Source: RGIG5270 sp045538635 | GTDB lineage: Bacteria; Verrucomicrobiota; Lentisphaeria; Victivallales; Victivallaceae | Reading direction: 5' to 3' | Assembly (NCBI GenBank): GCA_045538635.1 | Contig: JAZSRU010000125.1 | Coordinates: 1-64,000 of the forward strand | Length of the DNA stretch: 64,000 nucleotides | Shown: piece by piece, positions 52,408 through 60,543 of the stretch | Position numbering within the stretch: position 1 is the stretch's first letter | Layout: every line of letters begins with the position of its first letter | Program-made: the position numbers and the translations under genes | The notes under the pieces: generated by a model | What the model was told of the DNA's origin: nothing | Seen by the model: the letters and a program-made list of their open reading frames with translations, nothing else | Databases searched by the model: none

Positions 52408-53190
52408 ATGAAAAGTTTATTTGTTTTTGCCGCTGTTTTGTCTGCGTTTTCTATTTTTGCTGATGTGCAGAAAGCATCTGTTACTGCGAGTGTTTTGAAT
52501 GTCCGGGTCAAGCCCTCTTCCAAATCGGATGCGCTTATCCAGCTCAAGCGCGGTGATGAAGTCGTTGTACTTGAAAAAGGCGCGGAGTGGACAGCTATCC
52601 GTCCTCCGGAAAAGTCATCTCTTTATGTTTCCTCCCCTCTCATTGCCGACGGCAAGCTCAAAACTAATGGCAATCTGCGTGCAGGATCAGGAGTTAATTT
52701 TCAGAGTCTTGGTATTTTGCCTGCCGGAACTCCGGTAACTGTGCTTGAAGATAAAAATTCATGGAGCCGTATTGCTGTACCGGCAGTTGATATCCGCTGT
52801 TATGTGGCAACTGCTTATCTCAAATTTGCTGAACCGGTGAAAACTCCGGCTGTACCGGCAGCAGTTCCTGCTCCGGAGAAAAAAGTTGAAGTTACCAAAG
52901 ATGATGTGATTTCTTTCCGCGAGGCTGATCTTGAGGCTCTCAAAGATATTTATGTCAAGGGGACGGAGAGAAATGTCGATACAATCGGTATCCTGCGTGA
53001 AACAACTTCAAAAAAATATGGTAAAACTTATATTTTGCGTGCAAATGACGGCCGTCATTATCATGTCGCCGGTGTTATTCCGGTCAAAAAAATTGATTGC
53101 AGCAAAGAGGTTCGTGTAAGAGGAGTTTCTTATATGCTTTACAAGTGGAAGTTTCCGCTGCTGCTGCTTAAAAATGTTTCTCAGAAATAA
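52408..53190 (+). CDS. Exported protein with tandem bacterial SH3 domains
   Basis: A 260-residue protein with a Sec signal peptide (MKSLFVFAAVLSAFSIFADV). Two bacterial SH3 (SH3b) repeats follow: SVLNVRVKPSSKSDALIQLKRGD (about residues 29-80) and GNLRAGSGVNFQSLGILPAGT (about 88-140). A Pro/Ala/Lys linker then leads to a C-terminal domain (about 165-260) of unknown type. SH3b repeats bind peptidoglycan or proteins in the periplasm. No hydrolase domain is visible, so it may be an adaptor. It has its own promoter and terminator, hence a single-gene unit. Confidence 0.8.
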   Translation: MKSLFVFAAVLSAFSIFADVQKASVTASVLNVRVKPSSKSDALIQLKRGDEVVVLEKGAEWTAIRPPEKSSLYVSSPLIADGKLKTNGNLRAGSGVNFQSLGILPAGTPVTVLEDKNSWSRIAVPAVDIRCYVATAYLKFAEPVKTPAVPAAVPAPEKKVEVTKDDVISFREADLEALKDIYVKGTERNVDTIGILRETTSKKYGKTYILRANDGRHYHVAGVIPVKKIDCSKEVRVRGVSYMLYKWKFPLLLLKNVSQK

Positions 53191-53197
53191 GAGTTAT

Positions 53198-53238
53198 AAC
53201 GGATTTTTTCATTGCAGTGGGAAAATCCGTTTTTTTGC
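53198..53238 (+). terminator. Rho-independent terminator after the SH3-domain gene
   Basis: A perfect 10-bp stem AACGGATTTT/AAAATCCGTT (53198-53207 with 53222-53231) followed by TTTTTT. Confidence 0.9.
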
Positions 53239-53340
53239 ATGAAAAATCAGTAAAAACTACGTTTTTTTGTGCAATTTTTTTTATATTTTTTCGTTTTTTC
53301 AAAAAAGATTTATTTTTTTACATAAAAACAAGGAGCAATT

Positions 53341-54516
53341 ATGTACAATAATGTGTTTAAAGGAAGTTTTCTGGTCGCGGCAGTTTTGAGTTCGTCATTG
53401 TTGGTTTGCGGCTGCAGCAAAAAGAAGGAAAAAAAAGTTGAATCACGCGCCGTCCGTGTTTCTGTCCAACAGCTCCAACAGCGTATTTTTAAACGGCAGA
53501 TACCTGTTCAGGGTACTGTCGAGCCGGTATATAATGCTATGATTTCTGCTAAAATCAGCGGCACCGTCGAAATACTGAAGGTCAGCAGCGGTGATGTGAT
53601 CAAAAAAGGTGATGTCCTATTCGGTATCGACCGCCAGGTGCTTAAAAATCAGGTTACTATGCGCGAAGATGAAATCAAGGTGAAAAAAGCTGAACTTGAA
53701 GTGGCACATGCTGCAAAGGAAAGTGAAATCCTCTCTGAACACAAGGCAGTTCTTGATTACAACCGCGCCCAGCGTCTTTTGAAATCAGGGGCGATCAGCC
53801 GTTCAGATTTTGATGCCGTTGAAACTGAATACAAAAAAGCTAAAACCGATATTCAGAAAGCAAATGCTTCAATTTCAAATGCAGAGGCCCAGCTCAAACA
53901 GGCAGAAAGTAATCTCGTTATCGCCCGCAAAAATCTGGATGACTCCATTCAGCGAGCTCCCTATGACGGCGTGATAACTGATACTTTTGTTGAGGAAAAT
54001 GAATATGTTTCCGGCGGTCAGAAAATTCTGCATCTTGAAAATCCCAATGAACTTGAAGTTGTCTGCTATATCAGTTCTGTCTATTATTACGATATCGTTC
54101 CGGACAAAACAGCGGTTGAATTTTATCTTGGAAACAGAAAACTCGGGGACGGAGTTATCACTTACCGCGCTCCCTCGGTCGATTCTGCCAGCCGTACTTT
54201 TAAAATCAAGGCCAAAGTTCCAGCCGGTATGCGTCTTGTTTCCGGAACTCTCTGCAACCTCAATATCGTTCTTGAGGCGAAAAAAGCATATGGTCTTCCC
54301 GCTGATGCAATTCTGCTCCGCGCCAATAACCGCCGTATAGTTTATGCCCTCGGTGAAAATAATATCGCAAAAAGTTTTGAGGTCACTCCCGGTATCGTTG
54401 ACGGAAAATATTGCGAAATCCTCAATGCCGATAAACTTCTTAAAGAAGAATTTGTGGTCGTCGGTCAGAATTTTGTCAATGCCGGTTCTGAATTGCATGT
54501 CATCAACCATAACTGA
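53341..54516 (+). CDS. RND efflux periplasmic adaptor (MFP), lipoprotein
   Basis: A 391-residue membrane-fusion protein of the AcrA type. The signal peptide ends in a lipobox (VCGC, Cys at about residue 25), so it is inner-membrane anchored. The lipoyl half-motifs are ISAKISGTVEILKVSSGDVIKKGDVLF and RAPYDGVITDTFVEENEYVSGG, flanking a long alpha-helical hairpin (about residues 110-205) rich in Ala, Lys and Glu. The last part is the beta-barrel and membrane-proximal domain. It precedes the RND permease gene by 14 bases. No TolC-type outer-membrane gene is next to it. Confidence 0.92.
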   Translation: MYNNVFKGSFLVAAVLSSSLLVCGCSKKKEKKVESRAVRVSVQQLQQRIFKRQIPVQGTVEPVYNAMISAKISGTVEILKVSSGDVIKKGDVLFGIDRQVLKNQVTMREDEIKVKKAELEVAHAAKESEILSEHKAVLDYNRAQRLLKSGAISRSDFDAVETEYKKAKTDIQKANASISNAEAQLKQAESNLVIARKNLDDSIQRAPYDGVITDTFVEENEYVSGGQKILHLENPNELEVVCYISSVYYYDIVPDKTAVEFYLGNRKLGDGVITYRAPSVDSASRTFKIKAKVPAGMRLVSGTLCNLNIVLEAKKAYGLPADAILLRANNRRIVYALGENNIAKSFEVTPGIVDGKYCEILNADKLLKEEFVVVGQNFVNAGSELHVINHN

Positions 54517-54530
54517 CGGGAGGTAGTGAG

Positions 54531-57500
54531 ATGTTTTTAAGCAGATGGGCAGTCCGCCGTCCGATTGCGATGACGGCTTTTATTATCATTCTCATTATGA
54601 TCGGGGCTTATTTTTATCCGAAAATAAGTATCGACCTGCTCCCCAATATGGAAATTCCGGTCGTTCTCGTGCGTTGTGAATATCAGGGCGCAAGTCCGAC
54701 CGAAATCGAAGTCGAAATCATCAAACGCATCGAAGATGCCGTTTCTTCTCTCGACGGTATCAAACACGTTACAAGTATGGCGATGGAAGATGCCGCCAAT
54801 ATCAATCTTGAGTTCAATATGGGTATCGACGTCGATGTCGCCGCAACTGATATCCGTGAAGCTCTCAACCGTATCCGTGAGGATTTGCCCGACGGAGCCA
54901 AAGAGCCGACTATCCGCAAAATCGATACCAATGCAACTTCGGTTGTGCATATTTTTCTGGTCGGAGACAGAACTCAGGATGATCTTTATGACTATGCTGA
55001 TGACAGTATCGCTGATAAGTTTTCATCAGTTCCCGGTGTCGGTGAAGTCCGCGTGTATGGTGCGAATGAGATGCAGATACATATTCTGCTCGATCGTGAA
55101 AAACTTACCGCGATGAATATTTCTGTCAATGATATTGTCAGTAAACTCAAATCAAATAATGTCCGTAAGCCTCTCGGCCGTATTCAGCTGGACAGAAATG
55201 AGAAAAATGTTACATTTGACGGCGATTTCAAAGATTTTGAAGAGGTGCGTTCTCTGGAAATCGGCAAGATTGAAAACCGTCGTGTTTACCTGCGCGATAT
55301 CGCTGAAATCAAGCTTATGAGCCGTGAAGTCCGCAGTAAGGCTTTCGTTAACGGCAAGCCTGCCGCACGCTTTAATATCGTTAAAAAAGGTGAGGCCAAC
55401 GCGATTGAAGTTATCAACGGCATCCGTGCCAAATTTAATCAGCTGAAGAGAAACGGAGAGCTTCCAAGCGGTATGGAACTGGTCTGGTTCCATGACTCCG
55501 GTGAATTTATTCAGGCTTCTGTTGATGATGCCTGGAGCAGTATTATTACCGGTGTTATTCTGACGGCTGTATTGCTGTTCCTCTTTCTGCATGAGCCGAA
55601 ATCTACATTTATCGTCATGATTTCAATGCCGATTTCTGTTGTCGTTACCTTTGCAGCGATGCATTATCTCGGTTATTCATTCAATATCATGACGCTGCTT
55701 TCTCTCGGCTGTTCCGTCGGTGTACTGGTTACAAATTCGATCGTTGTTATTGAAAATATCTTCAGACATGTTGACCGCGGCGAAAAAATCAAAGATGCCG
55801 CAGAACACGGTACCGGTGAAGTTATCGCTGCGGTTTCCGCCAGTGCATTGACCAATGTTGTCGTGTTTGTGCCGGTGATGATGATGACGACCCGTATCGG
55901 CAGTATGATGATTCCGTTTGCAGGAGTTATGGTTGCGGCGACATTGGTTTCGTTGTTTATAAGTTTCACTCTGACTCCGATTCTTTCCTGCCTGATGCTC
56001 AAACGCAAAAATAATACAGAAAAGAAAATGTCATTGCTGGATAAATTTTTCCGTCCGTGGGATATCGGTTATGACTGGCTCTGTCAGAAATTCAATAAGA
56101 GTATCGAATGGACCGCAAAATATCCTAAAACTCTGCTGTTGAGTATTATTATTGCCAGTGCAGCGCTTTGTGTTTTCGTTATTCCAAAAGTCGGTTTGTC
56201 ATTCCTGCCGTTCTGCGATCAGGGTGAAATTCGTATCAAATTTGAGTTCCCCTCAAATTATAACCTTGAAACTACTGAAAAACTGGTTCAGGAAGCGGTC
56301 TCACGGCTGAATAAATACGATTTTATCAGAGGTATGTCTGTCAATGTCGGTACTGCCAATGGCGGTTCAGGTCAGGTTTCTGCGGCAGTTTATCTCGGTC
56401 AGATCACTATCAAGATCACAAAGAAAATGGAACGCAAGGAAACAATTTGGGAACTGCAGGAGCTTTTGCGTAAGGAACTTGCTTATCTCGACGGCTGCCG
56501 TGTTACTCTGACAATTCCTGCTACTTTCGGCGGCAGCGGTGCTGAAATCCGTTGCGTTATCAACGGTCCGGATCTTGAAGTCCTGGAAGAGGCTGAACAG
56601 AAAATCATGGAAAATCTGCCCGCTAAAGGTATTACACGCGACCTCGACTCCAGCCGCCGTGAGCGTAAACCGAATATCAATATCCGTCCGAACCGTACTG
56701 TTTTGCAGAACCTCGGAATGTCCGCAGATGAACTTTATCAATATCTGCTCGGTACTCTTGACGGTATTGAAGTCGGCGATTTCCGCGCCGGCAACAGAAC
56801 ATTTGATATCCGTTTGAAAAATAAGAAAGAATACGGTGTAGAACAGCTTTATCAGTCAGCTCCCGCACTCAAAAATGATAAACCGCTCGGTACCGAAACT
56901 CTCGCTGATATCAAAGAAGATTCCCGCCCTGTTGTCATCAACCGTTACGACAAAGTCCGTACCATGTGGCTTTATGCCAATACCGCACCGGGAATGGCTC
57001 TCGGTACTGTTTCTGCTGAAATCGGCAAAATGGCGCGCGAAGCCCTGCCGCCCGGATATGGCGTCCGCATGAGCGGCAGCGTTGAGTTGATGAATGATAC
57101 TGCCAAAGAATTTCTGCAGGTCATTATGCTGGCGGCAGTTCTTACTTACTTGCTGATTGCTGCGATTATGGAGTCATGGAGCAGACCGTTCCTGATCATG
57201 TTTACCGTGCCGTTCGGCTTCCTCGGAATGTATTTGACATTGTACCTTACAGGTATGTCAATGTCTATGATGGGACTGCTCGGCGGTGTTATGATGATCG
57301 GTATTGTGGTTAATAACGCCATTTTGATTATGGATGAATGTAAAACTTTCACAGATCAGGGAATTTCCTCTCATAAGGCAATGGTAATGGCGACTGAATC
57401 AAAATTCCGTCCGATCGTGATGACCAGTATCGCATCTGTTGCCGGTATGCTGCCGATGGCGCTCGGTACAGGACTTGGTTCTGAATTGCGGGCCAGTTGC

Positions 57501-57611
57501 GGTATGGGTGTGGTTGGCGGATTGGTTTTTGCATCATTGCTTACATTGTATGTTATTCCTGCAATGTATTTCACCTTTGTCAAAGACAGAGTCCGCAAAA
57601 TCGAAGACTGA
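54531..57611 (+). CDS. RND efflux permease lacking the TM4 proton-relay Asp pair
   Basis: A 1026-residue permease of the HAE1/AcrB type with 12 predicted helices and two large periplasmic loops. Start FLSRWAVRRPIAMTAFIII is standard, as are TM1 and NMEIPVVLVRCEYQGASPTEIE. In AcrB, TM4 reads GLLVDDAIVVVENV and D407/D408 carry protons; here it is GVLVTNSIVVIENI with T401 and N402. TM10 reads IVVNNAILIMDE, where AcrB has K940 (Asn here). The usual proton path is thus rebuilt or absent. A strong GGGAGGT site lies 9 bases before the ATG. A terminator follows at 57622. Confidence 0.93.
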   Translation: MFLSRWAVRRPIAMTAFIIILIMIGAYFYPKISIDLLPNMEIPVVLVRCEYQGASPTEIEVEIIKRIEDAVSSLDGIKHVTSMAMEDAANINLEFNMGIDVDVAATDIREALNRIREDLPDGAKEPTIRKIDTNATSVVHIFLVGDRTQDDLYDYADDSIADKFSSVPGVGEVRVYGANEMQIHILLDREKLTAMNISVNDIVSKLKSNNVRKPLGRIQLDRNEKNVTFDGDFKDFEEVRSLEIGKIENRRVYLRDIAEIKLMSREVRSKAFVNGKPAARFNIVKKGEANAIEVINGIRAKFNQLKRNGELPSGMELVWFHDSGEFIQASVDDAWSSIITGVILTAVLLFLFLHEPKSTFIVMISMPISVVVTFAAMHYLGYSFNIMTLLSLGCSVGVLVTNSIVVIENIFRHVDRGEKIKDAAEHGTGEVIAAVSASALTNVVVFVPVMMMTTRIGSMMIPFAGVMVAATLVSLFISFTLTPILSCLMLKRKNNTEKKMSLLDKFFRPWDIGYDWLCQKFNKSIEWTAKYPKTLLLSIIIASAALCVFVIPKVGLSFLPFCDQGEIRIKFEFPSNYNLETTEKLVQEAVSRLNKYDFIRGMSVNVGTANGGSGQVSAAVYLGQITIKITKKMERKETIWELQELLRKELAYLDGCRVTLTIPATFGGSGAEIRCVINGPDLEVLEEAEQKIMENLPAKGITRDLDSSRRERKPNINIRPNRTVLQNLGMSADELYQYLLGTLDGIEVGDFRAGNRTFDIRLKNKKEYGVEQLYQSAPALKNDKPLGTETLADIKEDSRPVVINRYDKVRTMWLYANTAPGMALGTVSAEIGKMAREALPPGYGVRMSGSVELMNDTAKEFLQVIMLAAVLTYLLIAAIMESWSRPFLIMFTVPFGFLGMYLTLYLTGMSMSMMGLLGGVMMIGIVVNNAILIMDECKTFTDQGISSHKAMVMATESKFRPIVMTSIASVAGMLPMALGTGLGSELRASCGMGVVGGLVFASLLTLYVIPAMYFTFVKDRVRKIED

Positions 57612-57621
57612 TTTTTCTGGG

Positions 57622-57672
57622 GGCTGTTGCAAAACCTCAAAAAAGGTGAGCAACAGCCATTTTCTATTTTTT
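57622..57672 (+). terminator. Rho-independent terminator after the RND permease gene
   Basis: A perfect 9-bp stem GGCTGTTGC/GCAACAGCC (57622-57630 with 57650-57658), then a T-rich tail. Confidence 0.85.
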
Positions 57673-57754
57673 GAGCAGAAAAGAAGAACTATAATAAGTC
57701 ATGACTGGAGAAAATCATAACTTATTTCACAAGGTTTCAACGTCAATTGTCCCT

Positions 57755-57779
57755 TTTCTCAAACGGTCGGTTTGAGAAA
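57755..57779. repeat. Perfect 10-bp hairpin
   Basis: TTTCTCAAAC (57755-57764), loop GGTCG, GTTTGAGAAA (57770-57779). No T run. Confidence 0.7.
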
Positions 57780-57840
57780 GAGTGGATTGGATATATTTTT
57801 AAGGAAATAAAAAAAATTCGGAATTGTTTTTATCGGGAAC

Positions 57841-57924
57841 GATAAAAGCAATTCCTCTTAAAAGTTTTTGAAAGATGGGGTGCGGGGAAGATAACCTTTT
57901 TTCAAAAAGGTGTCTTTCCCGCAG
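57841..57924 (+). repeat. Dispersed hairpin repeat, copy 4
   Basis: GATAAAAGCAATTCCTCTTA, then AAAGTTTTTGAAAGATGGGG, TGCGGGG, and a hairpin arm pair at about 57882-57900 and 57904-57922. It follows the order of copy 1 but has diverged more. Confidence 0.65.
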
Positions 57925-57958
57925 AATCATTTTTGCAACAACCCCTTTTATTTTATTA

Positions 57959-57991
57959 CAGCATCTGATAATTTAAGGATGCTGTTTTTTT
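57959..57991 (+). terminator. Rho-independent terminator in the gene-free region
   Basis: CAGCATC/GATGCTG (57959-57965 with 57978-57984) with a 12-base loop and TTTTTTT. It follows no gene, so it may end a small RNA or read-through from the pump operon. Confidence 0.75.
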
Positions 57992-58156
57992 ATTGCATAA
58001 TTTTCAATGTTCAGAAAATTTTCTTTTTCCATAGATCCTGAAACTGCACAATATATTTCATTGATGAGTGCAGTTACCGCCGGAGTTGACATGTATATAG
58101 TGTATAAAGATTAAAACACTTTTCTTTTTTGAAAAGGCGGAATTACAGGAGGATAC

Positions 58157-59407
58157 ATGTGGACAAAAACTGAAGATCAGCAAAAAGCATTGAAATTGCT
58201 CTGCGGCAATGCTCCGAACATATTATTATACGGAGGGTCGCGGAGCGGCAAAACTTTTATTCTGTTGTATGCGCTGATTGTGCGGGCCTTACGGGTCGGC
58301 GGCAGCAGACATATAATTCTGCGCTATCGCGGCAATTCGGTCATGCGCAGTGTCAGAATGGATACTTTTGACAAAGTTATGAATCTGGCATTTCCGGAAA
58401 TAAGTTTCAAAGAGGATGTTTCAGAGGGATTTATCCGCTTCAGCAACAAATCTGAAATCTGGTTTGGCGGTTTGGATAACGGCGACCGGAGCGACCGCAT
58501 TCTCGGACGGGAATTTGCAACGATCTATTTCAATGAGTGTTCTGAATTGCAGTATGAATCGGTCAATACTGCATTGACACGCCTGGCGCAGAAAACAGAT
58601 TTGACCAACAAGGCCTATTTTGACTGCAATCCGTGCGGCAGATCGCATTGGACTTATCAGCTTTTCATAAATCATTGTGACCCCTTAACGCACGATGCGG
58701 TGCCGCACCCGGAACTGTATGAGGCAATGCTCATGAATCCGGACGGAAACAGAAAAAATCTGCCGGACAATTACATTGAAAGAACTTTAATGAATCTTTC
58801 AGAACGGCAGAGAAAGCGTTTTCTGCTCGGTGAATGGGTTGAAGATGTCGATGGTGCATTATGGAAAAGTTCCATGATCGACCGCAGCCGCAGATTGCAG
58901 ATGACAGTAAAATCAGTAAGAACCATCATCGGTGTCGATCCTGCCGTCAGCAGCAATAAATCTTCAGATTATACCGGAATCGTGATCTGTGCGGCAGGAG
59001 ATGACGGAGATTTTTATGTCCTCGGTGATTTTTCCATGCAGGGAACCCCGCTTGAATGGTGCAGAAAAATCGTTGAACTTTTTTATGAATTCAAAGCTTC
59101 AACGATCATTGCTGAAGTCAATAACGGAGGTGAATTGATTGAATCGCTGCTGCGTACTCTTGACCCTTTTGTGCCGTTTAAACCGGTACGGGCTTTTGAT
59201 TCAAAAATCCGCCGCGCCGAACTTGTTGCCGCCTTGTATGAGCAGAACAGAGTTCATCATGTCGGGCGGTTTCAGCAGCTCGAAGACGAAATGTGTTCTT
59301 ATGCACCGGCTGTTTCCAATTTCAGTCCCGACCGCATGGATGCTCTTGTTTGGGCTCTGCGCGAACTCATCAGCAAATCCGGCAGCAAAAAATTCATTAT
59401 GGCGTAA
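58157..59407 (+). CDS. Orphan phage-type terminase large subunit
   Basis: A 416-residue protein of the terminase large-subunit family, the DNA-packaging motor of tailed phages. The ATPase has Walker A GGSRSGKT (residues 26-33) and Walker B-like IYFNE with E127 (Asn in place of the usual Asp). The RNase H-like nuclease domain keeps the acidic triad: D261 in GVDPAVS, E320 in IIAEVNNGG and D395 in DRMDALVWA. All key residues are kept, so it is not decaying. No portal, capsid or small-terminase gene is near; the neighbours are a pump operon and a glycosyltransferase. AGGAGG lies 5 bases before the ATG. Confidence 0.85.
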   Translation: MWTKTEDQQKALKLLCGNAPNILLYGGSRSGKTFILLYALIVRALRVGGSRHIILRYRGNSVMRSVRMDTFDKVMNLAFPEISFKEDVSEGFIRFSNKSEIWFGGLDNGDRSDRILGREFATIYFNECSELQYESVNTALTRLAQKTDLTNKAYFDCNPCGRSHWTYQLFINHCDPLTHDAVPHPELYEAMLMNPDGNRKNLPDNYIERTLMNLSERQRKRFLLGEWVEDVDGALWKSSMIDRSRRLQMTVKSVRTIIGVDPAVSSNKSSDYTGIVICAAGDDGDFYVLGDFSMQGTPLEWCRKIVELFYEFKASTIIAEVNNGGELIESLLRTLDPFVPFKPVRAFDSKIRRAELVAALYEQNRVHHVGRFQQLEDEMCSYAPAVSNFSPDRMDALVWALRELISKSGSKKFIMA

Positions 59408-59424
59408 GTTTTTTTGCCTGCTTG

Positions 59425-60540
59425 TCAGCGTGCGGCAGCGAATTTCAGAAACTGGAGAGTTTTCAAACCGTCAAACCAATGCAGAACAAATGCATTGCGC
59501 AGTTGTGATGTCGGCATGTTGGCAATAACTTTTTTCCAGTCCGCGGCAAAATTTGCATCAATGAAAAACGAATGAAGCTCAGGTGGGATTGCGGCAAAAA
59601 AAGTTTCCGGATCACGCAGGTTTTCTGTTTCAGCTGCATCAAGAATTTTTTTCAATGCATCAAATGCATACTGTGGAAAAGGCGTAAAATCTTTTTCATT
59701 TGCAGTTATTGATTGCAATGCAGTTCCGGTTCCGAATGGAACACGCGCTGAATTGCGGGCAGAGGGATGCACCGTAACTTGCGGATAATGGCTGACTTTG
59801 GAACTTTTGACCGCAGACTGGAGAAAATAAAAATCTTCGCCTGCTTTCAGTTTGCGCATGCCGCCGGATTGAATATAACTTGATGCACGCGTCGCAAATG
59901 CAGACCCCACGGTATAAAATGCATACGGAGAACCGGCATATTCAAGTCCGTCGCGGTAAGATTTCAAATATAATTCATATTGAGCAATTGCGGCGGGATT
60001 TTCCGCATCCATGATATGTTGAACATCAAAAGTCAGTACACCTGTTTGGGGATACTGTATGAATCCTGCGCGTATTTTTTTGAAATAATCTTCCTCAATC
60101 TCCGTATCTGCATCAAGCGAAGCAATGATACTGTTTTCAAAATCAGCACAATCAAAAAGTGTCAATGCATAATCCATTCCGTTTTTACGCGCCTCTCCGA
60201 CACCGTTTTTCAAACATCTGCCCGGCGAAGTGCAATCTATAACAGCAAGATTCGGGATCGCAAATTCATTATGCAGCAATCGGGAAAGAAGTTTCTGATT
60301 ATCTTCTTTGAAATGCAGCGGAGAATTTTCAGCACAATTCACAACTGCAATGATAATGATATTTTCTGATGATTTTTTTAGTACGGAACACAAATTGCCG
60401 AAGAACTTTTCCGCATTGCTGTTTTCATACAGCATGGGAACAACAACTGCAAAAGTAAAAAATCCGTCGCATGAACGGAAAATTTTTCCTTCCTGCGGCG
60501 GATTTTTGCGTAAATACTTTTGAATATCAAAAAGTTTCAA
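59425..60540 (-). CDS. Family 2 glycosyltransferase-like protein
   Basis: A 371-residue protein with the GT-A fold of GT2. The donor region begins FTFAVVVPMLYENSNAEKFFGNL (about residues 28-50), the metal motif is IIASLDADTEIEEDYF (DxD), and AGEDFYFLQSAVKSSK is the ED acceptor/base motif. There is no membrane segment, so it is a cytosolic enzyme; the acceptor is unknown. It is the last gene after hom and lysC on the minus strand, 3 bases after lysC, but has no obvious role in threonine synthesis. Confidence 0.8.
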   Translation of the reverse strand: MKLFDIQKYLRKNPPQEGKIFRSCDGFFTFAVVVPMLYENSNAEKFFGNLCSVLKKSSENIIIIAVVNCAENSPLHFKEDNQKLLSRLLHNEFAIPNLAVIDCTSPGRCLKNGVGEARKNGMDYALTLFDCADFENSIIASLDADTEIEEDYFKKIRAGFIQYPQTGVLTFDVQHIMDAENPAAIAQYELYLKSYRDGLEYAGSPYAFYTVGSAFATRASSYIQSGGMRKLKAGEDFYFLQSAVKSSKVSHYPQVTVHPSARNSARVPFGTGTALQSITANEKDFTPFPQYAFDALKKILDAAETENLRDPETFFAAIPPELHSFFIDANFAADWKKVIANMPTSQLRNAFVLHWFDGLKTLQFLKFAAAR

Positions 60541-60543
60541 AGA

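Larger units (their letters stand above)
57673..58156. other. Hairpin-rich gene-free region before the orphan terminase
   Basis: 484 bases with no supportable gene. Contents in order: a 12-bp near-perfect inverted repeat AATAAGTCATGA (57693-57704 with 57715-57726), a perfect 10-bp hairpin TTTCTCAAAC/GTTTGAGAAA (57755-57779), dispersed repeat copy 4, a terminator at 57959, and the terminase leader. An ncRNA is possible but unproven. Confidence 0.6.

Noticed and set aside
58157..59407. Prophage around the terminase gene
   Set aside because: Flanking genes are a pump operon and amino-acid genes; there is no integrase, capsid, tail or lysis gene and no attachment-site repeat.
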